This document shows positions 24,274 to 37,767 of a DNA stretch of 64,000 nucleotides, in pieces; position 1 is the first letter of the stretch, and each line of letters starts with the position of its first letter. Origin of the DNA: Trichoplax sp. H2 (Eukaryota; Placozoa; Uniplacotomia; Trichoplacea); NCBI GenBank assembly GCA_003344405.1, contig NOWV01000083.1, forward strand, positions 1 to 64,000. The letters run 5' to 3'. The translations under genes and the position numbers were made by a program. The notes beneath the pieces are model-generated. The model was not told the DNA's origin, did no database searches, and saw only the letters and a program-made list of their open reading frames with translations.

Positions 24274-27200
24274 ATGATGACGCAAATGTTGGGGCGCATT
24301 TTGATTTTCCTTTTTCTGGTTATTCTGATTGAAAGCGGGTCAGTAAAAGGCCTTGAAAATCTGGATATATCATTCGATCGATACCATCATTACGAAGAAT
24401 TAACCGATTTACTACACAAATACAACAAAATGTTTCCTTCTATTACCCGATTACACTCAATCGGTCAATCAGTTAAAAAGCGAGAAATTTGGGCATTCCA
24501 AATTTCTGATAAACCAAATGTAACCGAAAAAGGTGAACCGTGGTTTAAATATGTTGCTAATATACACGGTGATGAAGCAGTTGGCCGGCAAATGTTAATC
24601 TATTTGATCCAATACTTATGCCAGCAATATTCTATCGATCAAAGAATTAAGCACATAGTCGATTCTGTCAATATTTTTATTGTCCCTACTATGAACCCTG
24701 ATGGTTTCGAAAGGGCACAAGAAGGGAATTGTGATGCTCCTAGTTCGTTTGGTCGAAATAATGCAAACAATGTAGATCTGAATCGTAATTTCCCTGACCA
24801 ATTTTCGAATAAAAACCAACATCATCAACCGGAAACTCTGGCAATGATGAATTGGATAGATAAGTATCCGTTTGTGCTTTCTGCTAGTCTTCATGGTGGT
24901 TCTGTTGTAGCGAGTTATCCTTTTGATGATAGTCATGATCATAAAGAATCTGGATATTACAGTAAATCGCCTGACGATGCTGTGTTTCGCCACCTAGCTG
25001 CAATTTATGCCAATCACCATACAACGATGCATTTTGGCAAACCTAATTGTTCTGATACTCCAAACGATTTTTTTAATAATGGAATAACGAATGGTGCTGA
25101 ATGGTACGATGTCTCTGGTGGTATGCAGGATTATAATTACCTTCATAGCAATTGCTTTGAAATCACATTGGAACTATCCTGCTGCAAGTATCCATCAAGT
25201 AAGAAATTAAAGGAGGAATGGAACAGAAATCGCGATGCGTTAATAGCTTATATCAAACAAGCTCAGATTGGTATTCACGGTTGCGTATACGACAATAGTA
25301 CGATACACAAAAATGGTATTATAGGAGCTACGATCTCAGTAAGTGGCATAAATTATAATATTAGAACCGCTCAATTTGGTGATTTTTGGCGTCTGCTATT
25401 GCCTGGAAGATATACGCTGATAGCTTCCGCTCCTGGCTACCTGAGCACAACACTTAATATCACTGTGACAAATCCACCTGGATCATCGATCAATATTCCT
25501 CTAACGCCTTTAAATAAAACTGGTAAAATTTGATATTATGCATAATTATGAACTCAACATAACAATCTGATATTAAGTCTTCTCTCTTTTATAGAAACGA
25601 AAATTTCTACTTCTGCCACGACTGCATCGAAAGCTACTACCGCTACAATTGCAACATCGACGGGGGCAGTTTCTGTTTCAACCATTAAATCTAATCCAGC
25701 TACTGATCTGTTATTACCTTCCGTTACAACTCCAACTACAGTAACTACTCACGGATTTAGTACACTGTCCACAACGATATTAACGCAAAAGTCAACTGAA
25801 ACTACGGAAATAGTTCATACACTATCTTCAACACAACCTGTTCCATCCACTTCCAGTAACCCCAAAGTAGTTCATACACCATCTCCAAGGCAACCAGTTC
25901 CTTCCACTGCCAGTAATTCTGAAGTAGTTCATACACCATCTCCAACCCAACCTGTTCCATCTACTTCCAATAATTCTGAATCTAAAGCAACTATAATAAC
26001 GTCATTTAATCATTCTACGCCGACTGGTCATTTTCTGGTCAATACTCAATATTATCATAGCGAAGATGAAATGATTGAAGCTATTAGAAATGTCTTACTA
26101 CAATGCCAACACATTAGCAAACATATCAAGATAAAATATGGTAATAAAACCTTGCATGCCATTGAATTTTCAAATTTTCAAGAAGATCAACCGACTCCAT
26201 CATTGGTAACTGGATTGATCGGTAGATTATACGACAGTGATGCCATGGGCAGTGAAATGTTATTACAGTTTGCCAGTCATCTGTGCCAGTCACCCAATAA
26301 TGATTACATTCGATCAGAAATATTGAGTAGAACAAAAATAATTATAGTACCATGTTTGTCTCATAACCAGAAAGACTATAACAATGATAATCAGAACTGC
26401 TCCAGATTACCTATAAAGTCGAAGCAAAGTAGGCCATCTTTAAACCAATGTTTAGCTAATGATACCTGGCTGACATCAGATAAACTTAGTAAATCTTGTC
26501 GTCGAATCCCTGCGATTGCCGCTATGCAAGTGCTGCTTAAGAAGTATCCAATGGATGTATTAATCGGACTTCAAGCTAGACCGTATGCTGATTTAGAATC
26601 GTTCGTTAATTCCGTTGAGCGTAACTCTCAGATTATCACTTCCTACCTAGTTCCTGAAACCCTTCTTAAGACAATAAACAAAATGTTACCATCGAAAATT
26701 TGTAACAATAGTCAATTAAATAAAAATAATAACGTAATGTTTTCACCACAAGGCATCCAACAAGGGTATAAGGCTGTATTAAGAATTGGATGTTGCATTA
26801 ATCCTAACAGGAAGGCCCTATCACAATATTGGGATGCTCATCGAACTGCTTTACTTGAGATACTTCACAAGTTATCAAGCGGAATATCAGGAAACATTTT
26901 TGATGGTACCAAAGCGTTAATTCGCCATGTTAATTTGAGTATTGCTAATCATAATGGACTGAATTATGTAATAAAGAGCCGAGATGGTCACTTTCAGTTA
27001 TTCTTGCCTCCTGGTCAATATCACGTAAAAGCTGAGGCAAAGGATTACAATAGCTATACGATTCCTCTTACAATCTTTAATGGCGCTGGTCTCACCAAAT
27101 GCGATATTAACTTAACTAAGATGCATTCATACAACAGATTCTTTTCCCGTACTGATACCCTAGCAGCTATGGCAGGATTACTATTGCTAGCCTTTGGTGT

Positions 27201-27372
27201 TATTGTTTATATCGTTAAGACTGTTGTGCGTAGAAGAAAGTCCAAACTAAGATATAAAAACCGCAACATGAGCGGTGATAGCGAGGGCATAAGAGCAACT
27301 ACTGTATCATTATTGCGTGGAGATGCTGATGATTCAGACGAAGAGGAAGTTCTGTATACTAGGAGACTATAA
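24274..27372 (+). CDS. CPD: Carboxypeptidase D-like type I membrane protein, one active and one inactive peptidase domain
   Basis: Two exons, 24274-25522 and 25595-27372, phase 1 join, 1008 residues. A signal peptide (about 1-25) precedes an M14B metallocarboxypeptidase domain (about 30-328) with zinc ligands His98 and Glu101 (HGDE) and His207, substrate-binding Asn170-Arg171 in DLNRNF, MQDYNY, and the catalytic Glu300 in ITLELSC. A transthyretin-like domain follows (about 329-410). A Ser/Thr/Pro linker (about 418-565) contains three 19-residue repeats. A second M14-like domain (about 566-840) has lost the key residues: Tyr629 and Asp632 replace His/Glu, Gln743 replaces His, and Arg813 replaces the catalytic Glu. 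A second transthyretin-like domain, one membrane span (about 939-959) and an acidic tail ending DDSDEEEVLYTRRL complete it. The tail recalls the vertebrate CPD motif TEEETLY, used for trans-Golgi sorting. The family removes C-terminal Arg/Lys from peptides in the secretory pathway. Vertebrate CPD has three peptidase domains, two active; here there are two. Confidence 0.94.
25810..25980 (+). repeat. Three 57-bp coding repeats in the CPD linker
   Basis: Units start at 25810, 25867 and 25924. Each encodes a variant of VVHTPSP.QPVPSTSSN in the mucin-like linker between the two peptidase domains. Copies differ by a few substitutions and keep frame, as expected of a recently expanded O-glycosylatable spacer. 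Confidence 0.9.
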
Positions 27373-27461
27373 ATCATATTTTTATATCTTTCCAATGTTA
27401 CCAGTATTTGTAAGTCATAGCATTAATCCGATAGTTTCAAAGTAAAATTTTATATGGTAAT

Positions 27462-27467
27462 AATAAA
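27462..27467 (+). terminator. Candidate polyadenylation signal of CPD
   Basis: A canonical AATAAA about 90 nt after the CPD stop codon, in AT-rich 3' flanking DNA. Position and sequence fit; no cleavage site can be seen directly. Confidence 0.5.
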
Positions 27468-30400
27468 ATGTCTATGCTGTTAACTTATCATTTATCGTAT
27501 TGAAGTGTTTAGCTTAGAGTCGTTGTACTTGTAAGATTACAGCCCCTTGGCTTGCATAAGTGCAATCTCAGTATCATAAACGTACGCAGACACAATCTTT
27601 CGCGATCCTCCTTTGAGTGGACCATATTATCGTTCCGGAACTTAGCTCATGTTATGTTATGTTATATAGCACAACATGTTAAACTTTGAATCGGTACATA
27701 TACGTGTAGTTTTGATATGATGATAAAACAATATAAGATTTTATTTATTTAAATTGTTATACACAGATGAAATCACCGTTTGTTAAATCTGCCATCTTGT
27801 CTTAACACATGATGTTACATACCCGTACTTTCTCTTATTGTAGCGTAAAAAACTTATCAAGACTAAAATGCATTAGAATGAAAATCCTGTAGTTTTTTCC
27901 ATCTATCAACATTTGCCAAAAATGCTTGAAGTCACTCATTCATACTTTATAGAATGTAAAAAATATAAATATTTGTACTTTTTTAGGCAGATACTTAAAA
28001 ATCTTTCATAGTATTTTTTAAAATTTAGATTTATATAAAATTAAAACATTTACTGTATGTCCGTCATGCTATACGGTATAAATAATTTACTTTTATTATA
28101 GAATCAAAAGTAAAATATAGCAAGATTGTGATATTTTTCAAACAAATCTGTACGACATATATATTTTACACATATATACGATGTATGGCACATACATTTT
28201 ATTGTGCGTTGATAATATAATAAAATTACTTGTTTGTTACGTAATTTGTTATGCTACTTGCTTTACAAAACATGATAAAGGGTTCGATGAGTCGGCAAAA
28301 GTTGAATTAGTTACCGTTAAGATTAAAGTATATTATTTAGTGGAAAATAGATTTTTTTATTGTAGACTGTAATCCCTGCAAGTATCTCTTTAATGCAGAC
28401 CCAGAGCCTTATAGCCAGCATTCAATTTCATCTATTGCGGTTTATATTAATTCATATTGACTATGGGCTTTTATAATTCTTATTATAATGCGATGCTTAC
28501 TCGTAGAGGAGCGTGTAAGGATGTCGTGAAGTAGCGTGAGAGGTATTGACACTCTAACTATTCCAAAATTCCCAACTATCGGGAAATTGAGGTAGAAATC
28601 AGCGGCATTTATATCTGAAGATAGAACATAAATCGTAGATCTGATGCAATAAGTTAGCCAACTTTAGAGTAAAGATAGGTAGTCCTCGATAATTTATTAG
28701 ATTTATTAGTAGTATACGATCTAGTTTATCTAGTAAAGTAAAATTTACTAAAAGATGTGGGTCTAAATGTTTAAGACACTTTATCACACTCGGTTAATCA
28801 ATACTTTAAATGAGAAATAACATGAATAGGGTTGTGAAGCTACTAAGAAGATGGTATTATGATTATGGTTCTTATCAATCTGTATTGCAGATGTAAAACT
28901 GATTATAAGCTTATAAGAATCTGAATTAAGATGGTAATGGTTAATATATATGTAGTATGCTACGGTACATGATATTTACAATTGGTTAAATTAGCTGATT
29001 TCTGATTTCACACAAAGCGCGAATAATGTTGAACTTCCTGATCATATAATATATCTTATGAGTTATGACAAAATGTGTTTCATACCGAATCTTTCATGCT
29101 TGTATTGTGCTCAGATGCGGAAGCAGGTTGTATTACAAACGTCTAATCGGTAATACTTTCATGAACAGATTGTTGATTAACATACAGTAAATAAATCGGT
29201 ATGATAAATATCACAAGCAAACGCTTTTAAACTAATACGTCCTGGTCTTTATCTAATTATTTATAGCCGGTTGTGCTATAGTAAAGGATTTCAATCCTTA
29301 AGCACGACATTTGATGCTTTGTTATAAAACGATAATTCTAATTATAGATTAATTGCTACACAATGTTAATTAGAATATATTTAATTCATTTTCAAGGCAT
29401 ATTTAAATGTAATTGTGAAGAAAAGAAATACTAGCCATTCAAAACCCTTTTCATTTTAATAAAATCTGAGTTATCGTTCATCTACCATTATTATTTAGAA
29501 TGCATTATTCTATAACTTTAAATACAGTTTTGGGAACAAATTAATGAAATGGTAATTCTATCGATATGTTATAAATCGAAAAATGATCAACATATAGTAA
29601 TAGAATGGTTGAAATAACAAAAGTGGTGCATCTTAGATAAACTGTTGTTATTTTTAAATAAGAATAACTGGTACAAACTCTCGTCGCGTACATATCGTTG
29701 CAAGATATTAATTATGTGATATTAAATCCATTAATTAATTTTCAAGCTACTTGAATATAGCTATGAATAAAGTTCTGATGTCATGTATCTATATTATTGC
29801 TTTACACGCTAGTAACTATTTCACATAGAAAACTCTTATACATACATATTAAGAGTTACAGAACGATTACATGTAATACTAACTAATATAAATATTATAC
29901 ACCATCTTATTTTGCCTCACAATTATAAAACTTACTTTTACAATACTGTATATATCATCTGAAATTTACTGATCATTCAGAATCATTTATATTTACAGTG
30001 GCGCTTTTCTCTTCAAGTACAAATTCTGAAACATATCTTATAATGTCCAGTATTAAAAGGTGAATATAATCATTTCATGCTTGATAATAGCATAATTAAT
30101 TATCATAATATAACTCTTATAATTTAACAATTTTGGAACTGACCGTCAATGCATGTATCGGTAGTTCTCGTTTATAATGATCGTCACTTATATGACTAGG
30201 ACAGCAAATATTTTATGATTTATATACGGTAAAGCATAATCGCAATATTGATTGATGTCAAAATTCAGTGATAACTATAAATGGAAACGCCTCTTGATAA
30301 TGACAACCAATCCAAGTGTAATTGACATTGTCTTACTAGATAGAAAATATAAAGTTGTAGCGTACAATTCCGTACATTATTACAAGTCCGTGATTGTTAT

Positions 30401-30878
30401 TACTAAGCCAATCAGAAATGATGGGCATGAAAACTCTTAGCAACTTTCAACGTTATTTATACAAACAAACGATAATATGCCTATTATGCACATGAATAAG
30501 TAGAACACCTTAACAAGAATCAATTTTAACTTTATAGTGAATTTTATTCCTAGCAATTCATCGACCGTAGCACAAATCTTCAATTTTTTTCTATCCCATC
30601 TGCTTTGATAGTCAAGTGCCATCTCGATCGTATTATTAAAAAATGTAAGCCAAATTTCCTAGATTAACGTCTTCTAAACGATACCGCTAAATTAGCTGAT
30701 GTAATTATGTGGTAGTAACATACAATAGGTAGAATCCGTCGATCGATTCTTACTTTAAATCGCTAATGCGTAAAATTGTTTTACTTAAAGCATCTTTTTA
30801 AAGGAAGAGATCGAACGCTCTACATAACTCCGATTTTCTTAATGGTAAACTATTGAATTGATTAATCTAAAGAAGACG
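27468..30878. other. Intergenic DNA without recognisable gene
   Basis: About 3.4 kb of AT-rich DNA. A short minus-strand stretch at about 27620-27540 has higher GC and an open frame (RKIVSAYVYDTEIALMQ then stop), but no acceptor, start or partner exon. The remaining frames are short and featureless. Confidence 0.5.
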
Positions 30879-33800
30879 ATGGCGAGCACCGATATACCAA
30901 GATCTCCATTTAATTTAAATGAACACTATCCGGTAGTTCCACAGCGATTTATTCGTGTCTTATATGGAAGTAAGTTGAAATTTGTTTTAATTTTCCCTGT
31001 GATAACAATTTAGTTCCAAATACTATATCTATGTAATGCGTACTTCTTCAAAATTTACTATCAGAATTTTTTAATTCGTAAAATGATCATTAACTTACAT
31101 TCTCCCGAGACCCTATACCTATTCCTTCTATCTTAGCCCATGCACTGATTAATGATTAGCTGTGACTTTTTATCAGACTCCTTTCGTATAAACGTATTCA
31201 CAGTAAATTTACGTTCTATTTAAAATTGTTTTAAGATTTCACGCTAAAGTAACCAACAAGTATACGTAAGTAGTACGGAATTCATTTATTTTCATTATAT
31301 AATTTAGGAAACTGACTACAAAGTTAAGGCAAATTATGTTTCTTTAATTAATTACCATAATTACTTCACTGGTTATTTAAAATAAAGATTTCGCTCGTTT
31401 GCAGGATTTTATATCATTATATGAAAGTATTAAAACTATATCAAGTCTGAGTTATTGATTGACAAAACTGCTAAAAGCAAATTCCTTGTCGTATAATAAT
31501 ATCCATTTTTGGTTCTAAATGAATATTTTTAAGGTTACAAGCTTTTATCCCTAGAGAAGGGATATAGCTTCCTTAAGTAATTGCACCTTACATCTGTGTT
31601 AATTAGTAAAGAGTTCTGCATTAAAAAGCTATTAATTATAAGATATTCTTTAATATTGTAATTATTAATCGATAGTTAATTAACTCTATTACATACGTAT
31701 TAAAATCACTGCTTCAGAAAAATAGCGACCTAAGTGAAGTCATTATTTAAGAAAATAGATCCTGTAATATCTTTCCTTGCTTCACAGCTTGATCTTTAAT
31801 TATACTAATACGAGGCTCCTCCAAGCTATCGATATCTTCACCAATAATGAAAATTAAACTGTTTTCTCACCTAAGCTAATTATTGCAATTCTCGATTAAA
31901 AATTATCATTTATTCCGTCTACTTTTCGAATCTTAAACAATTTTTTCTACGTACTACCAAAGTAATACGAATGAAGTTTCATTAAATTGTAATCTTAGCC
32001 AAGAACCAATTTTGATCTTGATCCTTTCCAGTATTGTTGCATCGACCTGCCTATACACATTCTTAATAAAGATGATGTAAATATCTTCATGGTATTATTT
32101 TAATGAAGCTGGTAGTGAATATTCTTACCAGAAATTTTTATAATGCACCGTTTAAGTATTTACGCTTTATGGTTTATAAGTACAAAGTAAAAAATGAATG
32201 ACGTTTTCCTTCTCTTGTCTAACATTTAATAACGTAGATGATATTTTTTTCTACCTCCTGGTTATATGACTGTAAAGCAGTAATATTAGGTTGATTCTCA
32301 CTTCTTTATTAGTCTATCCTTATTAAAATGAAGAAGTCTGTGCCTATTATTGAATTTAAATTCTTAAATAGGATGAACGGATACCGGTACTAAAGCTCTT
32401 GCTGTCGCTTGATTTAATTTTTGGGTAGTTTTTCCCTGCATGAACGTTACATATCAGCGTATATTAATAAATAGTATATTTCCTATGCATACTTGATTTA
32501 TCTAGAGATTATCTTAAGGACATGCCATGTTAAATGCATCAGCTTTAAATTTAAGTTAGTTTTCATCGAATATAAACTTTCATACCTAAGCCAACACATT
32601 CATGACTAAATTTTCTCAAATACAGTAGTTCACGTTGTTATAATATTTATTTGATTTACTTAAGACTGGAGTTGTACGAGCATTCCTGTAAATCAATTTT
32701 AAGTTTTAGAGTAGAGTTTATCTGTTACTATACTTATGCGCTTTTGTGCATATTTTCAGATATTAAATTTACTGTATGAGTAGGAAGGAAATAGAAGTAA
32801 AAAATTTTTAGCTCTGTAACTTCATCATGACCTGATTAGTCTAATTATTTCAGCTTCGATATTTCCAATGCTGCAACAGAAAACGTTTTGCACTATCGCG
32901 GATTTAATAAATTCTATTAATATCTCCATAACAGATAATCAAGAAATTATTTCCAACCCTTACTGCTTAGTGCGAATTCTCCTTGAAAGTATTAAACGAC
33001 GATGCGAATGTGGAAGAGAAGGTAAATTCATTTATTGATAGCTCCAATATCTAACCTGTTTTTAGACCTTAGACTATTTTAACCATGCACACTCATGTAG
33101 GAGTCTAGGCAAAGTCTTACAGCTACGACTATTCAGTTATAATTAAATAATCTATTCGAAGAAATAACGATCCTTGGGATACTTGAATACCCGAGATTTC
33201 AGAGTTTCACCATACAGTACAATAAATGAAGTTTATCCATCATAGCACTCATAAAAATACTACATTATAATACTCTATATCTTACTTTAGGGGCCTAAAT
33301 TACAGTAGTTTAATACCATCATGAGAAAATGATTTAGAGTTATTTAAAATCTTGCTACTTTAACACGATCCTATTGTTTAATATATGCTACAGAAATGAT
33401 TGATTTAGCTGACGATAATGGCAATCTAATAAACCTGTACATGTATGATAATCACTACGCCAACGAATATCTTAAAGATAGCTCGGCATATGTCCTCATT
33501 GGCATAAATGGTATGTTTTATGATCTACCAATTAAGTCAACTAGTACCATATAAGTAACTTACTTAATCAATACTAGCAACTAGCCATTGGCTTAGCGTG
33601 ATCGGTTGTTTTTACAGACTGGTTTGTACTTATTTTCATCTATTATTCTTGTACTATGATAGAAAGCGGATCAAATCGACAATATACAAGCCTTCTCAAT
33701 GAACCTAGCTCAGCAATCGAAGGTAACAAGTTATATTATAAAGTATCCTCAGAGAAACTTAGTAGTCAAGATTAATCGTCAATAAAGACCTTTATATTAC

Positions 33801-34071
33801 TACCACGCCAACTAGATGGAACTATAAATTTTATCTAATTACAACTGATGATTAATCTCGTATTTGACTTTTAGCTATGCTGTTTGATCTAAATTCTGCG
33901 GTAAATGAAAAAGTATCATCAGAAAATCCCCAAATTATCGATTTAAAGTCACGACAATCAAGAAAACTTAATCCACAGCCGTCACATAAGAAACAGCTTC
34001 GAACTGTAATTGGTACACCTGATACTAATCGAACCAAGAAATTCAATTTTAAGAAAACGACCAGAAAATAA
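30879..34071 (+). CDS. CXorf65-like protein
   Basis: Five exons: 30879-30969, 32935-33021, 33394-33510, 33663-33722, 33875-34071. All have GT-AG boundaries and join in phase 1 to give 183 residues, close to the length I recall for human CXorf65. Intron 1 is unusually long for the window (about 2 kb). After a 22-residue N-terminal extension the protein reads RFIRVLYGNNQEIISN (human IFIKHGDNQQFLAN), then YCLVRILLESIKRR, EMIDLADDNGNLINL (human TIDLCDETGTMKLL), HYANEYLKDSSAYVLI, and RQYTSLLNEP (human AYRAFVPLLKNP). It ends in a basic, disordered tail (about 145-183). The conserved N-terminal half looks like a small ubiquitin-like or beta-grasp fold, but that is a guess; the family's function is not established. 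For exons 2 and 4 I chose the acceptors that keep the family alignment compact; alternative upstream AGs exist in frame. Confidence 0.75.
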
Positions 34072-34776
34072 CTTTAGTTACATTTCTTTGCAGTTACAGA
34101 AATCGATTTTTATTTGGCTAATACATATCCTTAGCAAGTAAATTATATATTATCATTATCAATATTTCTTTGTTTCTTATCATACTCCAATAATAACCTA
34201 GAAATATCTCAAAGTAACATTTAGTAAATATCACAAGAGATTTGTTGAAAAAGTTGAAAAGGTGTCTGAGGTATCTTCATTTGTTACATCTGTCTGTGCT
34301 GAGACAACAAGGCTCCATTAAAAGTTCTATGATTTATAATACAGTATAATGTATATTATTACGAGCAAACAGAACTCGTGTTGAATAACAAGCGAATTTA
34401 ACTAGACTTATTATGACTATAGCTAATAGAATCCAGATCATTACTCGTCAATTTGCAGATTATAAAATCACATTTGGATAAAATAGACATCGATTTGTAT
34501 CACATTGTTTTAACTCAAATGAAATCAAAAAGTCAAGATATCTTCCGAGATTACTTTGCCATATTGTAAATTTCCGATCTTGGATATTAATACAGCCTCC
34601 TAACAATTGATATCTCAATCTACGGAAAATTTTTCTTTCTATGTATAAAATTTTAATTAGATAACTATTTACAGTAGTGCTGATAAAATAAAATCTATTT
34701 AACATTTTTTTAATTAAATTATGCTACCGCTAGAAATCCTGTTTTAATCTATTCTAAACGTTGAGTAACTTAAGAG
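34072..34776. other. Tail-to-tail spacer between the CXorf65-like and CUSTOS-like genes
   Basis: About 0.7 kb of AT-rich DNA between two convergent genes, so it contains both 3' untranslated regions. No further gene is seen; the 81-codon minus-strand frame here has no family features. Confidence 0.5.
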
Positions 34777-37767
34777 TTAGCATTTGTTCTTTTTTTCCTT
34801 CTTCTTTTTCTCTAATTTTTTCTTTTTTGACTTTTTGTCGTGCTTAATCTTTTTCCTTTTATGAGCTAAGCATATCCATTCAAAAAAGTACGGTAACATA
34901 TTTAAATGTCGAATGCTAGTCATGGTTTATAATAAGCAATTACGTGTAAATTAAAATTAAGATTTATTACCTATCGCTGTTTAAAATATCAATTCAGCAT
35001 AAAATTATCGCACAAACCTTCACGGCTAATAATCTCAGCGAAGTTATTTGTACCATTTTCAGAATTCGATAACTCCTGTAGATATTGAAAAATTCTGCAT
35101 TCAGTACATTTCATAAAATTATAAGTTAACACAAAGGTCGAAAAGTAGCAAAATTTAGTTTTACTATAGAACCTTATCAGGACCAGCTATATGAATTGCG
35201 CTTTGGCTAAGTATTCTATCGCCGGATACAACAACTGCTTTCAGTTTGATAATTTCCTCGGAATCGTCACTAAGAGATGATGGACAAAGAATTATTACAT
35301 TGGATGACTAGATCAGAAATTTTTTATAGTAAAAACAATCAGTAGTGAAATGAAGCGAAAATCATTTTATCTACTGTAGGTATACAGATTCGTTCAGAAT
35401 CATTACCTAGAGTTGAAATCTTCCGTGCTGAATTTTTGATTGCTAAGTCGCTTCTTGCGAATAGGTTTTCTATTGCTAACGTTCAACGCGTCGCTTTCGT
35501 TCAACTTTACCTCTGAATTCTTAAACAAATAAATACCTAGCAATAATAATTAATTTATTTGCATGAGTCGTATACTCATATATAATCCAGTGACTGTGGC
35601 AAATCCTAAAAAGTGTATGTTCAGGAGGACGCAGATACCAAGACGGATTATCTGTAATTGATGTTAAACTCCTTCACATACCTTCATTGGAACCTTCGTC
35701 TTGACTTGTTTTTAGGTCCGGATTTGATACTATTTACAAATTAAACCAAAATTAGAAAAGAAATTTAATCATTTTCTGCTATGGAGCTATCAATTACATG
35801 AAATACTGGTATATCCGATTCAATAGATATGTTATCGTAACTTTGAATCTCTTTTAGGTGGAGCATGCACGAAGTTCTATCCGAGCTCATAACAAAAATA
35901 ACTTCTTTGACACTTCTTTCTACCGTAACTCTATTTTATCTTAATATTGCGGTAGCATCCCTGCAATACTGATAACATTTTAATATTAAAGAAGACTATG
36001 CATGGCATGCTAGCTTACATTAACGCAAATGAATATTTATCAGGTGTACTTAAAAATGGAGAATTTGAAATATTTGAAATATTACCAAATACGAAGAATA
36101 GTCGTATACTTTGAAGTAAGCTTTATTTTATTATAAGTCTAAAGCATAGTATGAGCTTTAGTGCTGTACACGTTCACTTTCAAAAGTGTGCATACGTGTA
36201 TATACGTATCATAAACATATCCGAACCTATCACACGCGTTCTGTATCGTATTGTACGTATGGCAGTGTTCTACTTTTGGTTAGACTGAAGGTTCGGGACC
36301 TGATCGGGTCTTATGCCTATACTGTACTGCATATATCAATTTAATACTACAGTATAACATGCATGAGTAATTGAACGATAGTTATTGGGTTACGATAATG
36401 ATATGTTCGGCAATAAATATTAGCACATATATATAGGTTTCAACTTTTATACGTATACTAAACGTTCAATCAGCCATACGTGTGTAGCATCAATTGCCGT
36501 CGTATTTATATACTGTATCATATATCATATCTAACCTTTGAAATCATAATTGGCTTCGAAATACCTAAAAAGTAAAAAAAGTTTTCAAATAATTATTTTA
36601 ATATCCCGCATTTGTTGCGTAACAATACTATGATTTTGCTTTATTATCTAAGAAATTTTCATCTTTTATGCGAAAGACGTTAATTTAATACCATTCCTCG
36701 CGTTACTAACGGCATAGCAATGTTCAGTGCCTTACTGTACAAACCCGTCTAATAATTTGGCAACATGATCCTGCAATCCTCGGCTAGCATCTAGTTGCCA
36801 GGCATGATGACTAGATTGTGATTTATCAGTGTTCCTGCATGATATACCCAGTATGTATGGATAAATTAATATTAGGTATCAGTTTGTATTTTTTTAAATC
36901 TTGCTTTCTACAGTATATTTATTAAGCGATATTACATAATCTCTAGTTCCTATATCTTTCTAATTTTCTCCATGAGCACAATATCATTTAATCTAGAGCG
37001 TAGCAAAGTAGTAGGACTGACAATTATCGTTATCTAGATTAATTAATTTATTTATTTATTACCCTATTCTCAACATGATAGCATATTTATAGGTGCAGTT
37101 TGACATAAAATTGGTTTACATGTTTTTCACCTACTTTTTACGTCGGTTACTAGATATTTCATTTTCTCTCTTGGTTTCAGTTCCTACATAAAAGAAGGAG
37201 TTCAACATTTCAATACGAGCGATTGCAAAAATGGTATAATGATCTTAATAGTACCATACGAGTACAAATAAATGCTCAGTACCTATATACACTATTATAC
37301 AGTATATCGATAACATACTTAGCAACAATTTAACTATAATTAATAGTTTATGATTGATAGCTATAGCAATACGCGATACTGTTAAAATGTAATCAGTTTA
37401 CTTGTCATTACTGTACTATTCAAGAGTTTAACAGGTTGCAAGAGTTAACTCAAGACTATTTCTTGATGTGAATTTTATGAACATTAGAAATGAAGCTTTA
37501 ATCATGGACTGGTAGATGTACCATTCTTTTTCTATACAGTACTATTTATGCGTAATACAATCTAGGCATATATACACACATATACAAATAAAGATCATTT
37601 TACAGTACACTTGCAAAACAGCGATGAGAGCTTCTGCAGTTCTGCACAATTCAAGTGTCTCATTGCTTACCGTCCGGTAGACTTATGCACGCTTCTTGGA
37701 GTTTTGCTAGCTCTTCTCCGTTATCATCGGAAGTATCCGTTTCAGAAAAGTTATATGCTGAGGTCAT
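34777..37767 (-). CDS. CUSTOS: CUSTOS-like nuclear protein (C12orf43 family)
   Basis: Nine small exons on the minus strand: 37767-37671, 37183-37135, 36834-36745, 35876-35842, 35729-35682, 35512-35407, 35269-35173, 35075-35018, 34865-34777. They join in phase to 222 residues (human about 262). The N-terminus SETDTSDDNGEELAKLQEA matches the family start (SDSE...DAEELERCREA). GLQDHVAKLLDG matches EFRAHVAKKLGALLD. SSDDSEEIIKLKAVVVSGDR, then ILSQSAIH, matches DSDEEWRRCREAAVSASDILQESAIH. The C-terminus is a lysine-rich nuclear localisation tail (RKKIKHDKKSKKKK). In vertebrates CUSTOS sits at the nuclear envelope and modulates canonical Wnt signalling by binding beta-catenin. The short fourth exon (weak donor GTTACG) is the least certain. 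The gene runs tail to tail with the CXorf65-like gene and head to head with the first FAXC copy. Confidence 0.75.

Noticed and set aside
27540-27660. GC-richer minus-strand stretch reading RKIVSAYVYDTEIALMQ then stop
   Set aside because: An in-frame stop immediately upstream with no acceptor in between, and no partner exon; insufficient for a gene call.
36056-37333. Apparent two-exon plus-strand gene (MENLKYLKYYQ... joined to FLHKRRSS...)
   Set aside because: Its second exon is the antisense of CUSTOS exon 2, which has better splice sites and family resemblance; the plus-strand product matches nothing.
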